From the NCBI GenBank assembly GCA_036563805.1, contig DATCLS010000065.1:1-36241 (forward strand): DNA of 36,241 nt. Direction: 5' to 3'. This DNA is from DATCLS01 sp036563805 (GTDB taxonomy: Bacteria; Actinomycetota; Acidimicrobiia; Acidimicrobiales; VFJN01). This document shows, piece by piece, positions 7,530 to 14,666 of this stretch (positions within the stretch are counted from its first letter, which is position 1; every line of letters starts with the position of its first letter). A program made the translations under genes and the position numbers. The notes under the pieces were generated by a model. That model was not told the origin of the DNA, made no database searches, and saw nothing but the letters and a program-made list of their open reading frames with translations.

Positions 7530-8657
7530 ATGACCGAGCCGAGCGAGGCGACCGGAACGACCGACCGGGAGGCCGACGACGGTGACCGGGCGGGCCGGGC
7601 CGACGACGCCGACGCGGCCCTCGTCGCGGCCGCCGTGCCGGCCGAGCCCCTGCGGCGGTGGCTGGCCGACCACGTCCCCCACGCCGGCGACGGGCCGCTG
7701 CGGGTGACCAAGCTGGCCGGCGGCCGGTCCAACCTGACGTTCCGCCTGCAGGACGGCCGCCACGACTGGGTGCTGCGCCGGCCGCCGCTCGGTCCCCTGC
7801 TGGCCACCGCCCACGACGTGGGCCGCGAGGCTCGGGTCCAAGCCGCGCTGGCCGCCACCGACGTGCCCGTCCCCCGCATCGTCGCCGCCTGTGACGACCC
7901 GGACGTGATCGGCGCCCCGTTCTACGTGATGGGACACCTCGACGGCGTCGTGTACGCCGACGCCGACTGCGTGGGCCACCTGACGGCCGCCCACGCCCGG
8001 GCGGCCAGCGACGAGCTGGTCGACGTGCTGGCCCGGCTACACGCCGTCGACCCCGCCGCCGTCGGCCTCGCCGACTTCGGTCGCCCCGCCGGCTTCCTCG
8101 AGCGCCAGGTCCGCCGGTGGCGGACGCAGTGGGAGCGGTCGACCGACCGGGAGGTGCCGGTCGTCGAGGAGGTCGCCACCCGCCTGGCCCGGGCGCTCCC
8201 TCCGGAGCAGCCGCCGGCGATCGTGCACGGCGACTACAGCTTCAACAACACGATCTGGTTCCGCGACCGACCCGGCCGCATGCAGGCGGTCCTCGACTGG
8301 GAGATGTCGACGCTCGGCGACCCGCTCACCGATCTCGGCATGCTCCTCACCTACTGGGGCCCGGTCGGCGAGGTGATGTGGCGGGACCGGCCCCCGCAAC
8401 CCCACCGCGCCGGCCCCGGCTTCCCCGACGCCGACACGCTGGTCGAGCGGTACGGGGCCACCAGCGGCCGGTCGCTCGACCACCTGGCCTTCTATCGGGT
8501 GCTGGCCACCTACAAGCTGGCGGTCATCGCCGAAGGGGCGGCCGCCCGCCTGGCCGCCTCCGGGCCCGACGGCGCGGCCCGCGCCGCGCGCACCCGCGGG
8601 ACCACCGACCACCTGGCCGCCATGGCCCTCGACCAGGCGCGGGCCGCCGGGCTCTGA
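7530..8657 (+). CDS. ACAD10/11-type phosphotransferase (APH-fold kinase)
   Basis: A 375-aa aminoglycoside-phosphotransferase-fold kinase (PF01636). The first 35 residues are acidic and low complexity. Then come the ATP loop GGRSN (64-68), WVLRRPPLGPLL and VPVPRIVA. Brenner's motif is HGDYSFNN (233-240, catalytic D235 and metal ligand N240), followed by LDWEMSTLGDP with metal-binding D256. The segment around VLDWEMSTLGDPL is characteristic of the ACAD10/ACAD11 kinase domain, which phosphorylates 4-hydroxyacyl substrates in mammals, rather than of true antibiotic kinases. ATG 7530 follows GAGGAG (9 nt) and a G-run. It is divergent from the LLM-P450-SDR operon across about 140 bp. A shared pathway is inferred. 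Confidence 0.88.
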   Translation: MTEPSEATGTTDREADDGDRAGRADDADAALVAAAVPAEPLRRWLADHVPHAGDGPLRVTKLAGGRSNLTFRLQDGRHDWVLRRPPLGPLLATAHDVGREARVQAALAATDVPVPRIVAACDDPDVIGAPFYVMGHLDGVVYADADCVGHLTAAHARAASDELVDVLARLHAVDPAAVGLADFGRPAGFLERQVRRWRTQWERSTDREVPVVEEVATRLARALPPEQPPAIVHGDYSFNNTIWFRDRPGRMQAVLDWEMSTLGDPLTDLGMLLTYWGPVGEVMWRDRPPQPHRAGPGFPDADTLVERYGATSGRSLDHLAFYRVLATYKLAVIAEGAAARLAASGPDGAARAARTRGTTDHLAAMALDQARAAGL

Positions 8658-8727
8658 GCCGCCGAGCCCCGATCGACCAGGCCCGCGCGCCCGAGACCCG
8701 ATCGGCCGGATTCCGAGGGGGGATGTG

Positions 8728-9138
8728 TCAGCCGAGGCCGTCCGGGCGCCCCGTCGGGCGAGTCTCCATCCAGACCTGGGTGTGGCCGGCCTCGGAGATG
8801 ACGCCCCAGCGGCCGGCCACCTCGTCGACCAGCCGCAGCCCCCAGCCGCCGGGCCGGACGCCGTCGCCGCTCGGGTCGCGCACGGCGGGGCCCTCGACGC
8901 CGGCCGCCCCGGCGTCGTGGACGACCAGGCGGGCGCGGTCGGGGAAGCGGTGCAGCTCGACCTCGATGGCCCCGGTCCCGTGGAGGAGGGCGTTGCTGAC
9001 GAGCTCGCTCACGGCGAGCTCGACCGCCGGCACGTCCGACTCGAGCCCCCAGGCGGCCAGGGTCGTCCGGACGTACCGCCGGGCGCGCGCGATCTCGATC
9101 GGATCCCGCTCGAACGTGGCGCGGGCGCTTAGCGTCGT
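8728..9138 (-). CDS. RsbW-like ATP-binding protein (HATPase_c_2), non-canonical start
   Basis: About 136 aa, a GHKL ATPase of the anti-sigma-factor/serine-kinase type. The N-box ELVSNALLH (N49), DAG (75-77) and GGWGLRLVDEVAGRWG (97-112) are intact. The N-terminal stretch TFERDPIEIARARRYVR also fits the family. The puzzle is the start: the conserved region begins about four codons after an in-frame ACG at 9138-9136, which has AGGAG at 6 nt, exactly where a start should be. No in-frame ATG, GTG or TTG lies between it and 9350. Either ACG is used, or ATG mutated or was misread to ACG. No sigma-factor or STAS partner is adjacent. Confidence 0.75.
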   Translation of the reverse strand, partial: TTLSARATFERDPIEIARARRYVRTTLAAWGLESDVPAVELAVSELVSNALLHGTGAIEVELHRFPDRARLVVHDAGAAGVEGPAVRDPSGDGVRPGGWGLRLVDEVAGRWGVISEAGHTQVWMETRPTGRPDGLG

Positions 9139-9349
9139 CGGTCTCTCCTCTCGCCGGGCCCGGGACGGGCCCCGAGTTCCGCCGCGTCCTTCCGTGGGTA
9201 CCCGCTCGAGGCAGGGCCAAACGGCCGGCCCGAGCCCGACCGCGGCCGACGCCGGGCCGGCCGCAGGAGCGACGCGGCGACGGTTGGCCGGACGGCCGGC
9301 GTGGGTACGCTCCCCAGGATCCGCGCCCGGGATCGGAGGCCGAGAGACC

Positions 9350-9592
9350 ATGGTCGACACCGAGAGGTACGCGACGACGTTCGCCATGCTCGACAAGGAC
9401 GGAGACGGCCGGGTCTCCGCTGAGGAGTTCCGCGAGCTGATGGCGACGCTCGGCGTCGAGTTCACCGAGGAGAACGCCGCCAAGGCCATCGAGATGATGG
9501 ACAGCGACGGTGACGGCTTGGTCTCGCTGGAGGAGCTCGCCACGTACATGAGCACGCCCGGCGCCGCCCAGCGGCCGCAGCCCTCGTCCTGA
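9350..9592 (+). CDS. two-EF-hand calcium-binding protein
   Basis: An 80-aa calmodulin-like protein with two canonical EF-hand loops, DKDGDGRVSAEE (15-26) and DSDGDGLVSLEE (51-62). All the calcium ligands at positions 1, 3, 5, 9 and 12 are present (Ser at 9, Glu at 12). There is no signal peptide, so it should act in the cytoplasm as a calcium buffer or sensor. GGAGG at 9335-9339 precedes the ATG by 10 nt. Small EF-hand proteins of this size are known in Streptomyces and other actinobacteria (CabB/CabC-like). It is divergent from the RsbW-like gene and lies 136 bp before the cyclase gene; no target is evident. Confidence 0.92.
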   Translation: MVDTERYATTFAMLDKDGDGRVSAEEFRELMATLGVEFTEENAAKAIEMMDSDGDGLVSLEELATYMSTPGAAQRPQPSS

Positions 9593-9728
9593 GCCGCCGC
9601 ACGCCCCGTCCCGAGCCCCGCGCTCCCCGCCCTGAGACCGGGGTCACGCTCCTGAGCTGGGGTGATGCCGCCGCACCGGCGGCCTGTCTAGCCTGTCCCG
9701 GCGCGACCCAGGGCCGCAGGGGGTGCGC

Positions 9729-11204
9729 ATGGTGATGACTCCCGACGAGGAGGCGGCGGATGCCGCTGTGACCGACGACCCCGCGCCCGGCAGTGCGACC
9801 GGCACCGCCCCTCACGGCAGGCCCGGCGACGGCGCCGACGACAGGGCCCACAGCGCCGACGACGCGCCCCACAGCCCCGACGACGGGGCCGATGCCCCGG
9901 CCATCCCCGCCGACATCGCGGCGCGGCTGCTGCGGGCGTTCGACCGGTCGCCGTCGACGGTGACCACGCTCATCGACGCCGACCTCCGGACCCGGTGGAT
10001 CAGCCAGTCGACCCGGTGGGTCACCGGGACCGACCCGGCCCAGCGGCAGGGCCGGCGGTCGCTCGAGCGCGTCCACCCCGACGACGTCGAGGCGATCCTC
10101 CACGCGCTGAGCCAGCTGCGGGCGGCCCAGGCCGGGCGGGAGCCGGCCATCCCGGTGGTCGAGCCCCTCCGCTACCGGCTCCGCAACGACGACGGCCGCT
10201 GGTACACGATGGAGACGCTGGTCCTGAACCTGCTCGACGACCCGGTCGTCAACGGCCTGGTGCTGATCGGCCGCCGGGCAGGCGGCGACCTCGACGGCGT
10301 CGGCCACGTGGTCGACCTGCTGGTGGCCGACGCCCCGGTCGCCGAGGTCCTGGCCGCCTGCGCCCGGCTCGTGCCCGGCTACCTCGGCGTGGGGGCCGTG
10401 GTCGGTCTGCTCGACGACGGGCCCGTGGTCGGCGCCCCGCCGGACGGGCCCGCCGGGCGGCTGTGCCGCGACGACCGGTGGTGGCGCGACACGGTCCGCG
10501 ACGGCGAGGTGCGCGGCTCGGTGGCGTTCGCCGGGTTCCCCGACGACCTGGCCGACAGCGCCCGGGCCGAGGGGTTCTCCTCGGCGTGGGTGCTGCCGGT
10601 CACCGACGCCACGTCCCGCGAGGTGCTCGGCTGCGTCATCGTGTGGACCCGCATCGACGTCGAGCTGAACATCGCCACCGAGCACGGCATCCGCCAGGCC
10701 CAACGGCTGGCCAGCATGGTCATCGCCGAGCAGCGCCGGCACGAGGTGCTGCGGCGCGAGGCTCTCACCGACCCGCTGACCGGGGTCGGCAACCGCACCG
10801 CCCTGCTGCGGCGGCTCGACGGTGCCGAGGGACCCGTGACCGTGGCCCTGCTCGACCTCGACCGCTTCAAGCCCGTCAACGACCGCCACGGCCACGCGGC
10901 CGGGGACCAGGTCCTGCGCATCGTCGCGGCCCGGCTCCAGGGCGCGGTCCGGCAGCAGGACCTGGTGGCGCGCTACGGCGGCGACGAGTTCGCGGTCGTG
11001 TTCGGCGACGACATGCCGGCCGACCGCGTGACCCCGGCGGTCGAGCGGATCCGGGCCGCGGTGGCGATGCCCATCCACCTGGCGGCGGGCCCGACGCTCA
11101 GCGTCGGGGCTAGCGTGGGCGTGGCGACCGGCGAGCCGGCGGAGGTCGTCCAGCGGGCCGACGCCGCGCTCTACCGGGCCAAGCAGGCCCGCGACCAGGC
11201 CTGA
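9729..11204 (+). CDS. PAS-GAF-GGDEF diguanylate cyclase
   Basis: A 491-aa cytoplasmic protein that would make cyclic di-GMP from two GTP. An Asp/Ala/Pro-rich N-terminus (1-60) leads into a PAS-like domain (about 75-180, TLIDADLRTRWIS to RVHPDDVEAIL). A GAF-like domain follows (about 195-330), then the cyclase from LTDPLTGVGNR (347 on). The active-site loop YGGDEF is intact (GGDEF 417-421), and RQQD (408-411) five residues before it is the inhibitory c-di-GMP I-site, so product feedback is expected. There is no transmembrane segment. ATG 9729 is chosen for the G-rich ribosome-binding site 5 nt before it; GTG 9723 and ATG 9735 are alternatives. No EAL domain or partner is near. Confidence 0.93.
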   Translation: MVMTPDEEAADAAVTDDPAPGSATGTAPHGRPGDGADDRAHSADDAPHSPDDGADAPAIPADIAARLLRAFDRSPSTVTTLIDADLRTRWISQSTRWVTGTDPAQRQGRRSLERVHPDDVEAILHALSQLRAAQAGREPAIPVVEPLRYRLRNDDGRWYTMETLVLNLLDDPVVNGLVLIGRRAGGDLDGVGHVVDLLVADAPVAEVLAACARLVPGYLGVGAVVGLLDDGPVVGAPPDGPAGRLCRDDRWWRDTVRDGEVRGSVAFAGFPDDLADSARAEGFSSAWVLPVTDATSREVLGCVIVWTRIDVELNIATEHGIRQAQRLASMVIAEQRRHEVLRREALTDPLTGVGNRTALLRRLDGAEGPVTVALLDLDRFKPVNDRHGHAAGDQVLRIVAARLQGAVRQQDLVARYGGDEFAVVFGDDMPADRVTPAVERIRAAVAMPIHLAAGPTLSVGASVGVATGEPAEVVQRADAALYRAKQARDQA

Positions 11205-11210
11205 CTCCCC

Positions 11211-11227
11211 GGGCGGCCCGGCCGCCC
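11211..11227. terminator. hairpin after the diguanylate cyclase gene
   Basis: GGGCGGCC and GGCCGCCC flank a single C, a perfect GC dyad 7 nt after the cyclase stop codon. There is no T-run, so intrinsic termination would be weak. Confidence 0.35.
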
Positions 11228-11271
11228 GCCGCCCGCGCCGGCTGTCCCCAGCCCGCCGGCCGCGCCTGTGG

Positions 11272-11300
11272 TTGCACCGATAATCACGTTATGTTTGGAT
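11272..11300 (+). promoter_or_regulatory. candidate promoter of the secreted-protein gene
   Basis: This is an unusually AT-rich island in a very GC-rich region. TTGCAC (11272-11277) is followed after 17 nt by TTGGAT (11295-11300); GATAAT (11280s) and TATGTT are alternative -10 words. It lies 55-85 bp upstream of the ATG at 11356. The exact elements are uncertain. Confidence 0.35.
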
Positions 11301-11355
11301 TCAGTGCGCAAGCGGTGGACCCGATGGGGCGGGCCCAACCGATCAGGGGGGAGCC

Positions 11356-12009
11356 ATGTCACGAACACGTACCGCGCTACGGCGCGCGGCCGTCCTGGTG
11401 GCCGTCGTAGCGGTGCTGGCCTTCAGCTCGGGGACGAGCTCGGCGGCGCCGGGCCAGAGCTCCGACGGCGTCCTGCCGGCCAACGGCGACTGGTCCGAGC
11501 TCGAGACGACGTGGGCGACCAACTTCATCCGCCAGCTCGAGCGCGACCTGCCCGAGCACTACAGCGATCCCAACGCCATCGAGGAGCTCGGCTTCGTCGA
11601 CATCGGGCCGATCGTGCCCGGCGGGTACCGGCACTTCGTGAACGTGTCGTGGATGGCCGACGGCCACATCCTCAACCCGCGGTACCCCGAGTCGATCGTT
11701 TACCAGCGCACCGCCACCGGCGACTGGGACGTGGTGGCCGCCATGTTCTTCCTGTGGCCCACGGCCACGATGGACACGATCCCGGACATGGTCCGCTGGC
11801 TGCCCGGCTGGCACACCCACCCGGAGCTGTGCTCCGACGCCCAGGGCCGGGTCGTCGGCACACCACTCGGCGGGGACTGCCCGCCCGGCAGTGCGCCGGT
11901 GACGACGCCGATGATGCACGGCTGGATCGTCGACAACGAGTGCGGCCACCGGTTCGGGGGCCTCGACGGCGGCGGCCTGCACTGCGACTACGAGCACGAC
12001 CACCACTGA
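11356..12009 (+). CDS. secreted protein of unknown function with His/Cys-rich C-terminus
   Basis: A 217-aa exported protein of unrecognised family. A clear signal peptide (basic MSRTRTALRR, hydrophobic 11-24, cleavage near SSAA at about 30) is followed by a soluble domain. Distinctive parts are GYRHFVNVSWMADGHILNPRYPESIVY, shown in the middle of the domain, WLPGWHTHPELC (about 155-166) and CGHRFGGLDGGG near the end, finishing in a HDHH tail. Four cysteines (two could pair) and clustered His suggest metal binding or a metal-dependent enzyme, but this is inference. GGGGGAG lies just before the ATG. The gene is monocistronic and convergent with the second P450. Confidence 0.75.
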   Translation: MSRTRTALRRAAVLVAVVAVLAFSSGTSSAAPGQSSDGVLPANGDWSELETTWATNFIRQLERDLPEHYSDPNAIEELGFVDIGPIVPGGYRHFVNVSWMADGHILNPRYPESIVYQRTATGDWDVVAAMFFLWPTATMDTIPDMVRWLPGWHTHPELCSDAQGRVVGTPLGGDCPPGSAPVTTPMMHGWIVDNECGHRFGGLDGGGLHCDYEHDHH

Positions 12010-12070
12010 TCGGTCGGCTCGGTCGGTGCCAGAGCCGTCGGCGCGAGCCGACCTGATCGTCGGCGGGACC

Positions 12071-12085
12071 CGAACGACACGTTCG
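12071..12085. terminator. small hairpin after the secreted-protein gene
   Basis: CGAACG-ACA-CGTTCG, extended by one C-G pair at 12070/12086, makes a 7-bp stem 60 nt after the stop at 12009. It could be part of a bidirectional terminator region together with the larger hairpin at 12104. Confidence 0.35.
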
Positions 12086-12103
12086 GCGGGAGCCGACGAG
12101 TCA

Positions 12104-12146
12104 GCGCCGGGGGTGGAGGGACGTGCCCTCTCTCCGCCCCCGGCGC
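12104..12146. terminator. long GC-rich hairpin between convergent genes
   Basis: The left arm (12104-12120, starting GCGCCGGGGG) and the right arm (12126-12146, ending CCCCCGGCGC) pair over about 16 positions around a short loop, with one mismatch and a small bulge. It lies between the convergent secreted-protein gene and P450 gene and probably serves as a two-way terminator. There is no T-run, as is common in high-GC actinobacteria. Confidence 0.5.
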
Positions 12147-12224
12147 CTCGCGTGCGCCCCCGGCGCCGGTCCGCCTCAGGGCACCGGCGGCGTCAGCTCC
12201 CCCGGTATCACGGCCCCGCCGGCG

Positions 12225-13391
12225 TCAGCGCACCGGCACCGACGACCAGCCCCGGACCGTCGACGTGTGCAGGCGGACCGCCCGGTCGCGGTCGACCTCC
12301 CAGCTCGGGTGGCGCCGCAGCACCTCCTCCAGCGCGGTGCGGCCTTCGAGCCGGGCCAGGGCCGCGCCCAGGCAGAAGTGGATGCCGTACCCGAACGACA
12401 CGTGGCTGGCGAACGACCGGTGGATGTCGAACCGGTCGGCGTCGGGGTAGACGCGCTCGTCCCGCCCGGCGGAGCCGGTGAGCAGCAGCACGATCGAGTT
12501 CTCGGGGATCGTCGTGCCGTGCAGCTCGACCGGCCGGGACGTCCAGCGCCCCTGGACCGGCGACGGCGCCTCGTAGCGCAGCAGCTCCTCGATCGCGTTC
12601 GGGATGAGCGACGGGTCGGCGGCCAGCTCGGCCCGCTGGTCGGGGTGCTCGTCGAGCACGACCGCCGCCCACCCGAGCAGCCGGGCCACCGTCTCGGTGC
12701 CGGCGCTCACCAGCAGGTTGGCGAAGTCGGCGCTCTCCCGGATCGTGAGGTCGGCCTGGGTAAGGGCCGAGAGCAGGTCGTCGCCGGGGTTCTCGGCCCG
12801 CTCCTCCAGCAGCCGCGTCAGGTAGGCGTCGAGCTCGATGCGGGCGGTCAGCGAGACGTCGTTGATCATGCCGACGCCCGGCTCGATGTGGAACGTCGTG
12901 TCGATCTTGTCCTTGACCCACTCCCGGTCGGCCGCCGGCACGCCCATCAGCTCGCAGATCACCATCGAGGGCAGCGTCGCCCCGAAGTCCTCGACGAAGT
13001 CGAAGTCGGCGCCGTCGGTCCACGGCTCGAGCAGGTTGACGCACAGCTCGCGGATGTGGTCGGCCAGGCCGGACACCCGGCGGGGCGTGAACGCCCGGGA
13101 CACCAGCGACCGCAGCCGGGTGTGGGCCGGCGGGTCCTGGAAGATCATCATCCCGGTGTCCATGGGCTCCTCGGACATCAGCTCGAGGACGGTCCCGTGG
13201 CTCGACAGGAACGTCGCCGGGTCGCGGTGCGCCGCCTCGACGTCCCCGTAGCGCGACAGCGCCCAGAAGTCGTGGCGCTCGTTCCGGTAGACGGGTGCCT
13301 CGTCGCGCAACCGCCGCCAGATCTCGTACGGCTCGGTGTCGATGTCGACGTCGAAGGGATCCCAGTAGAGGTCCTCGGCCGCGGTCTTCAC
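12225..13391 (-). CDS. cytochrome P450
   Basis: A 388-aa soluble P450. The I-helix reads AGTETV (230-235), the K-helix ExxR is E269-R272, and the haem loop F333-G-Y-G-I-H-F-C340-L-G has Cys340 as the haem ligand. The residue after the conserved I-helix Thr234 is Val, where many family members have a second Thr. GTG 13391 is preferred over TTG 13403 because GGGGGA lies 5 nt before it. A perfect dyad about 30 bp upstream suggests TetR-type control. It stands alone at the 3' end of a minus-strand run (Ddn-like, LLM, siderophore lipoprotein), 159 bp after the previous stop, so probably has its own promoter. Substrate unknown; no redox partner nearby. Confidence 0.92.
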   Translation of the reverse strand: MKTAAEDLYWDPFDVDIDTEPYEIWRRLRDEAPVYRNERHDFWALSRYGDVEAAHRDPATFLSSHGTVLELMSEEPMDTGMMIFQDPPAHTRLRSLVSRAFTPRRVSGLADHIRELCVNLLEPWTDGADFDFVEDFGATLPSMVICELMGVPAADREWVKDKIDTTFHIEPGVGMINDVSLTARIELDAYLTRLLEERAENPGDDLLSALTQADLTIRESADFANLLVSAGTETVARLLGWAAVVLDEHPDQRAELAADPSLIPNAIEELLRYEAPSPVQGRWTSRPVELHGTTIPENSIVLLLTGSAGRDERVYPDADRFDIHRSFASHVSFGYGIHFCLGAALARLEGRTALEEVLRRHPSWEVDRDRAVRLHTSTVRGWSSVPVR

Positions 13392-13419
13392 GCTGTCCCC
13401 CAAACCGCCAACAATGCAT

Positions 13420-13433
13420 TGAACGCACGTTCA
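13420..13433. promoter_or_regulatory. perfect palindromic operator upstream of the second P450
   Basis: TGAACG-CA-CGTTCA is a perfect dyad with 6-bp arms and a 2-bp centre, 29 bp upstream of the GTG at 13391. This form (arms of 6, centre of 2) is typical of TetR-family operators. An adjacent AATGCATT at 13413-13420 is also palindromic. The regulator is not identified. Confidence 0.55.
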
Positions 13434-13550
13434 CTCGGGATCCACAGTAGCCGCGACCGGTCGCGTCAGGAAGGGGCGGCGCGGCGCCGGGGCGGCCGGT
13501 GCCTCGCCCGACGGGCGGGATCCGGGCGCCCGTCCGCCGGGGATGGCCGC

Positions 13551-14594
13551 TCAGCTGGCCGGGAGCTCGGTGGCCGGGTCGCCGTCGATGGCGGCGGCCA
13601 GCCGTGGCGCGAGGCCGTCGAGCAGGAACGGGATGCTCAGCGGCGTCACGACCGACGTGGCCGCGCCCAGCGGGTCGTCGTAGCTGTCGAGGAACACCTC
13701 GCGCCCCTCGGTGTGGACCGGGAACGTCTCGTACAGCGGCCCGCCCAGCGGGCCCTCCCCGTCCTCCGGGTCGAGCCAGACGATGACGTCGACGTCCAGC
13801 ATCTCGGCCCGCTCCTGGCTGAGGTTGGCGCCGAACTCGTCGCCGGTCAGCTCGGCCAGGCCGGGCGGCATCTCGAAGCCGAGCTCCGTGAGCAGCTGGC
13901 CCCGCGCGTCGTTGGGCCCGTACACGTAGATCCCCTCCCAGGGCGTGGCCACGACGGCGGTCGCCCCCTCGAACTCGGGGTGCTCGTCTCGCACGGCGGC
14001 GAGCTCGGCCTCCACGTCCTCGACGAGGGCGTCGGCCTCCTCCGCCCGGCCGACGGCCCGGCCGATCATGCGGGTGGCCTCGTCCCACGGCACACCGTAG
14101 GGGATGGTGCCTTCGGGCCGGGCCACGGTCGGGGCGATCTCGCTCAGTGAGTCGTACACCTCCTGGTCGAGCTCGGCGTTGATGGCCAGGATCAGGTCGG
14201 GCCGCTGGGCGGCGACGGCCTCGACGTTGATCTCGGTGGCGTCGGACATGACCTCCGGCGTGTCGCCGCCCAGCTCCTCCAGCTCGTCCTGGGCCCAGGG
14301 GAAGATGGCGCCGGGGTGGTCGCCGAACCACTCGGTCGTGGCCACGGGGACGACGCCGAGCGCCAGGAGCGTGTCCTGCTCGGTGAGCCCGACCGTGACG
14401 ACCCGCTCGGGCTCCTCCTCGATCGTCGTCTCGCCGAAGGCGTGCTCGATGGTGACGGGGAAGGCGCCGGCGGACGCGCCTCCGCCACCACCGGCGGCGT
14501 CGCCGCCGTCGTCGTCACCGGAGCCGCAGGCGGCCAGCCCGGCGAGGGCGAGGAGGGCGACGAGGGCGAGACCGAGCTTCCGACGGCGTTCCAC
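13551..14594 (-). CDS. iron-siderophore ABC transporter substrate-binding lipoprotein
   Basis: A 347-aa FepB/FhuD-class (periplasmic binding protein PF01497) lipoprotein that would bind ferric siderophore at the outer face of the membrane. The lipobox ALAGLAAC gives Cys23 as the lipid anchor. A Gly/Asp-rich linker follows, then VTIEHAFGETTIEEEPERVVTV split across the fold start, ALGVVPVATTEW, PDLILA and the second lobe with TAVVATPW and DVDVIVWLDPED. No permease or ATPase gene is adjacent, so it must use a transporter encoded elsewhere. GTG 14594 follows AAGGG. An IdeR/DtxR-like iron box overlaps the promoter region just upstream, consistent with iron repression. Confidence 0.9.
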   Translation of the reverse strand: MERRRKLGLALVALLALAGLAACGSGDDDGGDAAGGGGGASAGAFPVTIEHAFGETTIEEEPERVVTVGLTEQDTLLALGVVPVATTEWFGDHPGAIFPWAQDELEELGGDTPEVMSDATEINVEAVAAQRPDLILAINAELDQEVYDSLSEIAPTVARPEGTIPYGVPWDEATRMIGRAVGRAEEADALVEDVEAELAAVRDEHPEFEGATAVVATPWEGIYVYGPNDARGQLLTELGFEMPPGLAELTGDEFGANLSQERAEMLDVDVIVWLDPEDGEGPLGGPLYETFPVHTEGREVFLDSYDDPLGAATSVVTPLSIPFLLDGLAPRLAAAIDGDPATELPAS

Positions 14595-14614
14595 ACCGCC
14601 CTTGATAGCAGGTG

Positions 14615-14633
14615 ATAGGTAGGCCTAATAAAT
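14615..14633. promoter_or_regulatory. IdeR/DtxR-like iron box
   Basis: The 19-mer at 14615-14633 contains TAGGTAGGCCTAA and matches 13 of 19 positions of the DtxR/IdeR consensus TWAGGTWAGSCTWACCTWA, with one half-site near perfect and the other poor. It lies 21 bp upstream of the siderophore-binding lipoprotein start and overlaps -10-like words (TATTAG, TACCTA on the minus strand). Repression when iron is sufficient is the expected effect. Confidence 0.55.
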
Positions 14634-14666
14634 GCGGTTGATCGCCTACCAGCAGGGCCGCCGCCC

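Noticed and set aside
6255..7994. Upstream extension of the first P450 frame to give a 988-aa protein.
   Set aside because: The extension is an Arg/Gly-rich shadow of the LLM gene in another frame. The GTGA overlap fixes the P450 start at 6254.
7530..8657. An aminoglycoside-resistance kinase.
   Set aside because: The detailed motifs match the ACAD10/11 kinase branch, not antibiotic kinases, and the context is catabolic.
9593..9728. A promoter for the cyclase gene around TAGCCT (9689-9694).
   Set aside because: There is a -10-like word but no -35 element and no other support, so it is not listed as a feature.
13404..14331. Long minus-strand frame continuing upstream of the second P450 into the siderophore-lipoprotein gene.
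   Set aside because: It lies in a different frame from the lipoprotein and has no family features; the P450 start has a good ribosome-binding site.
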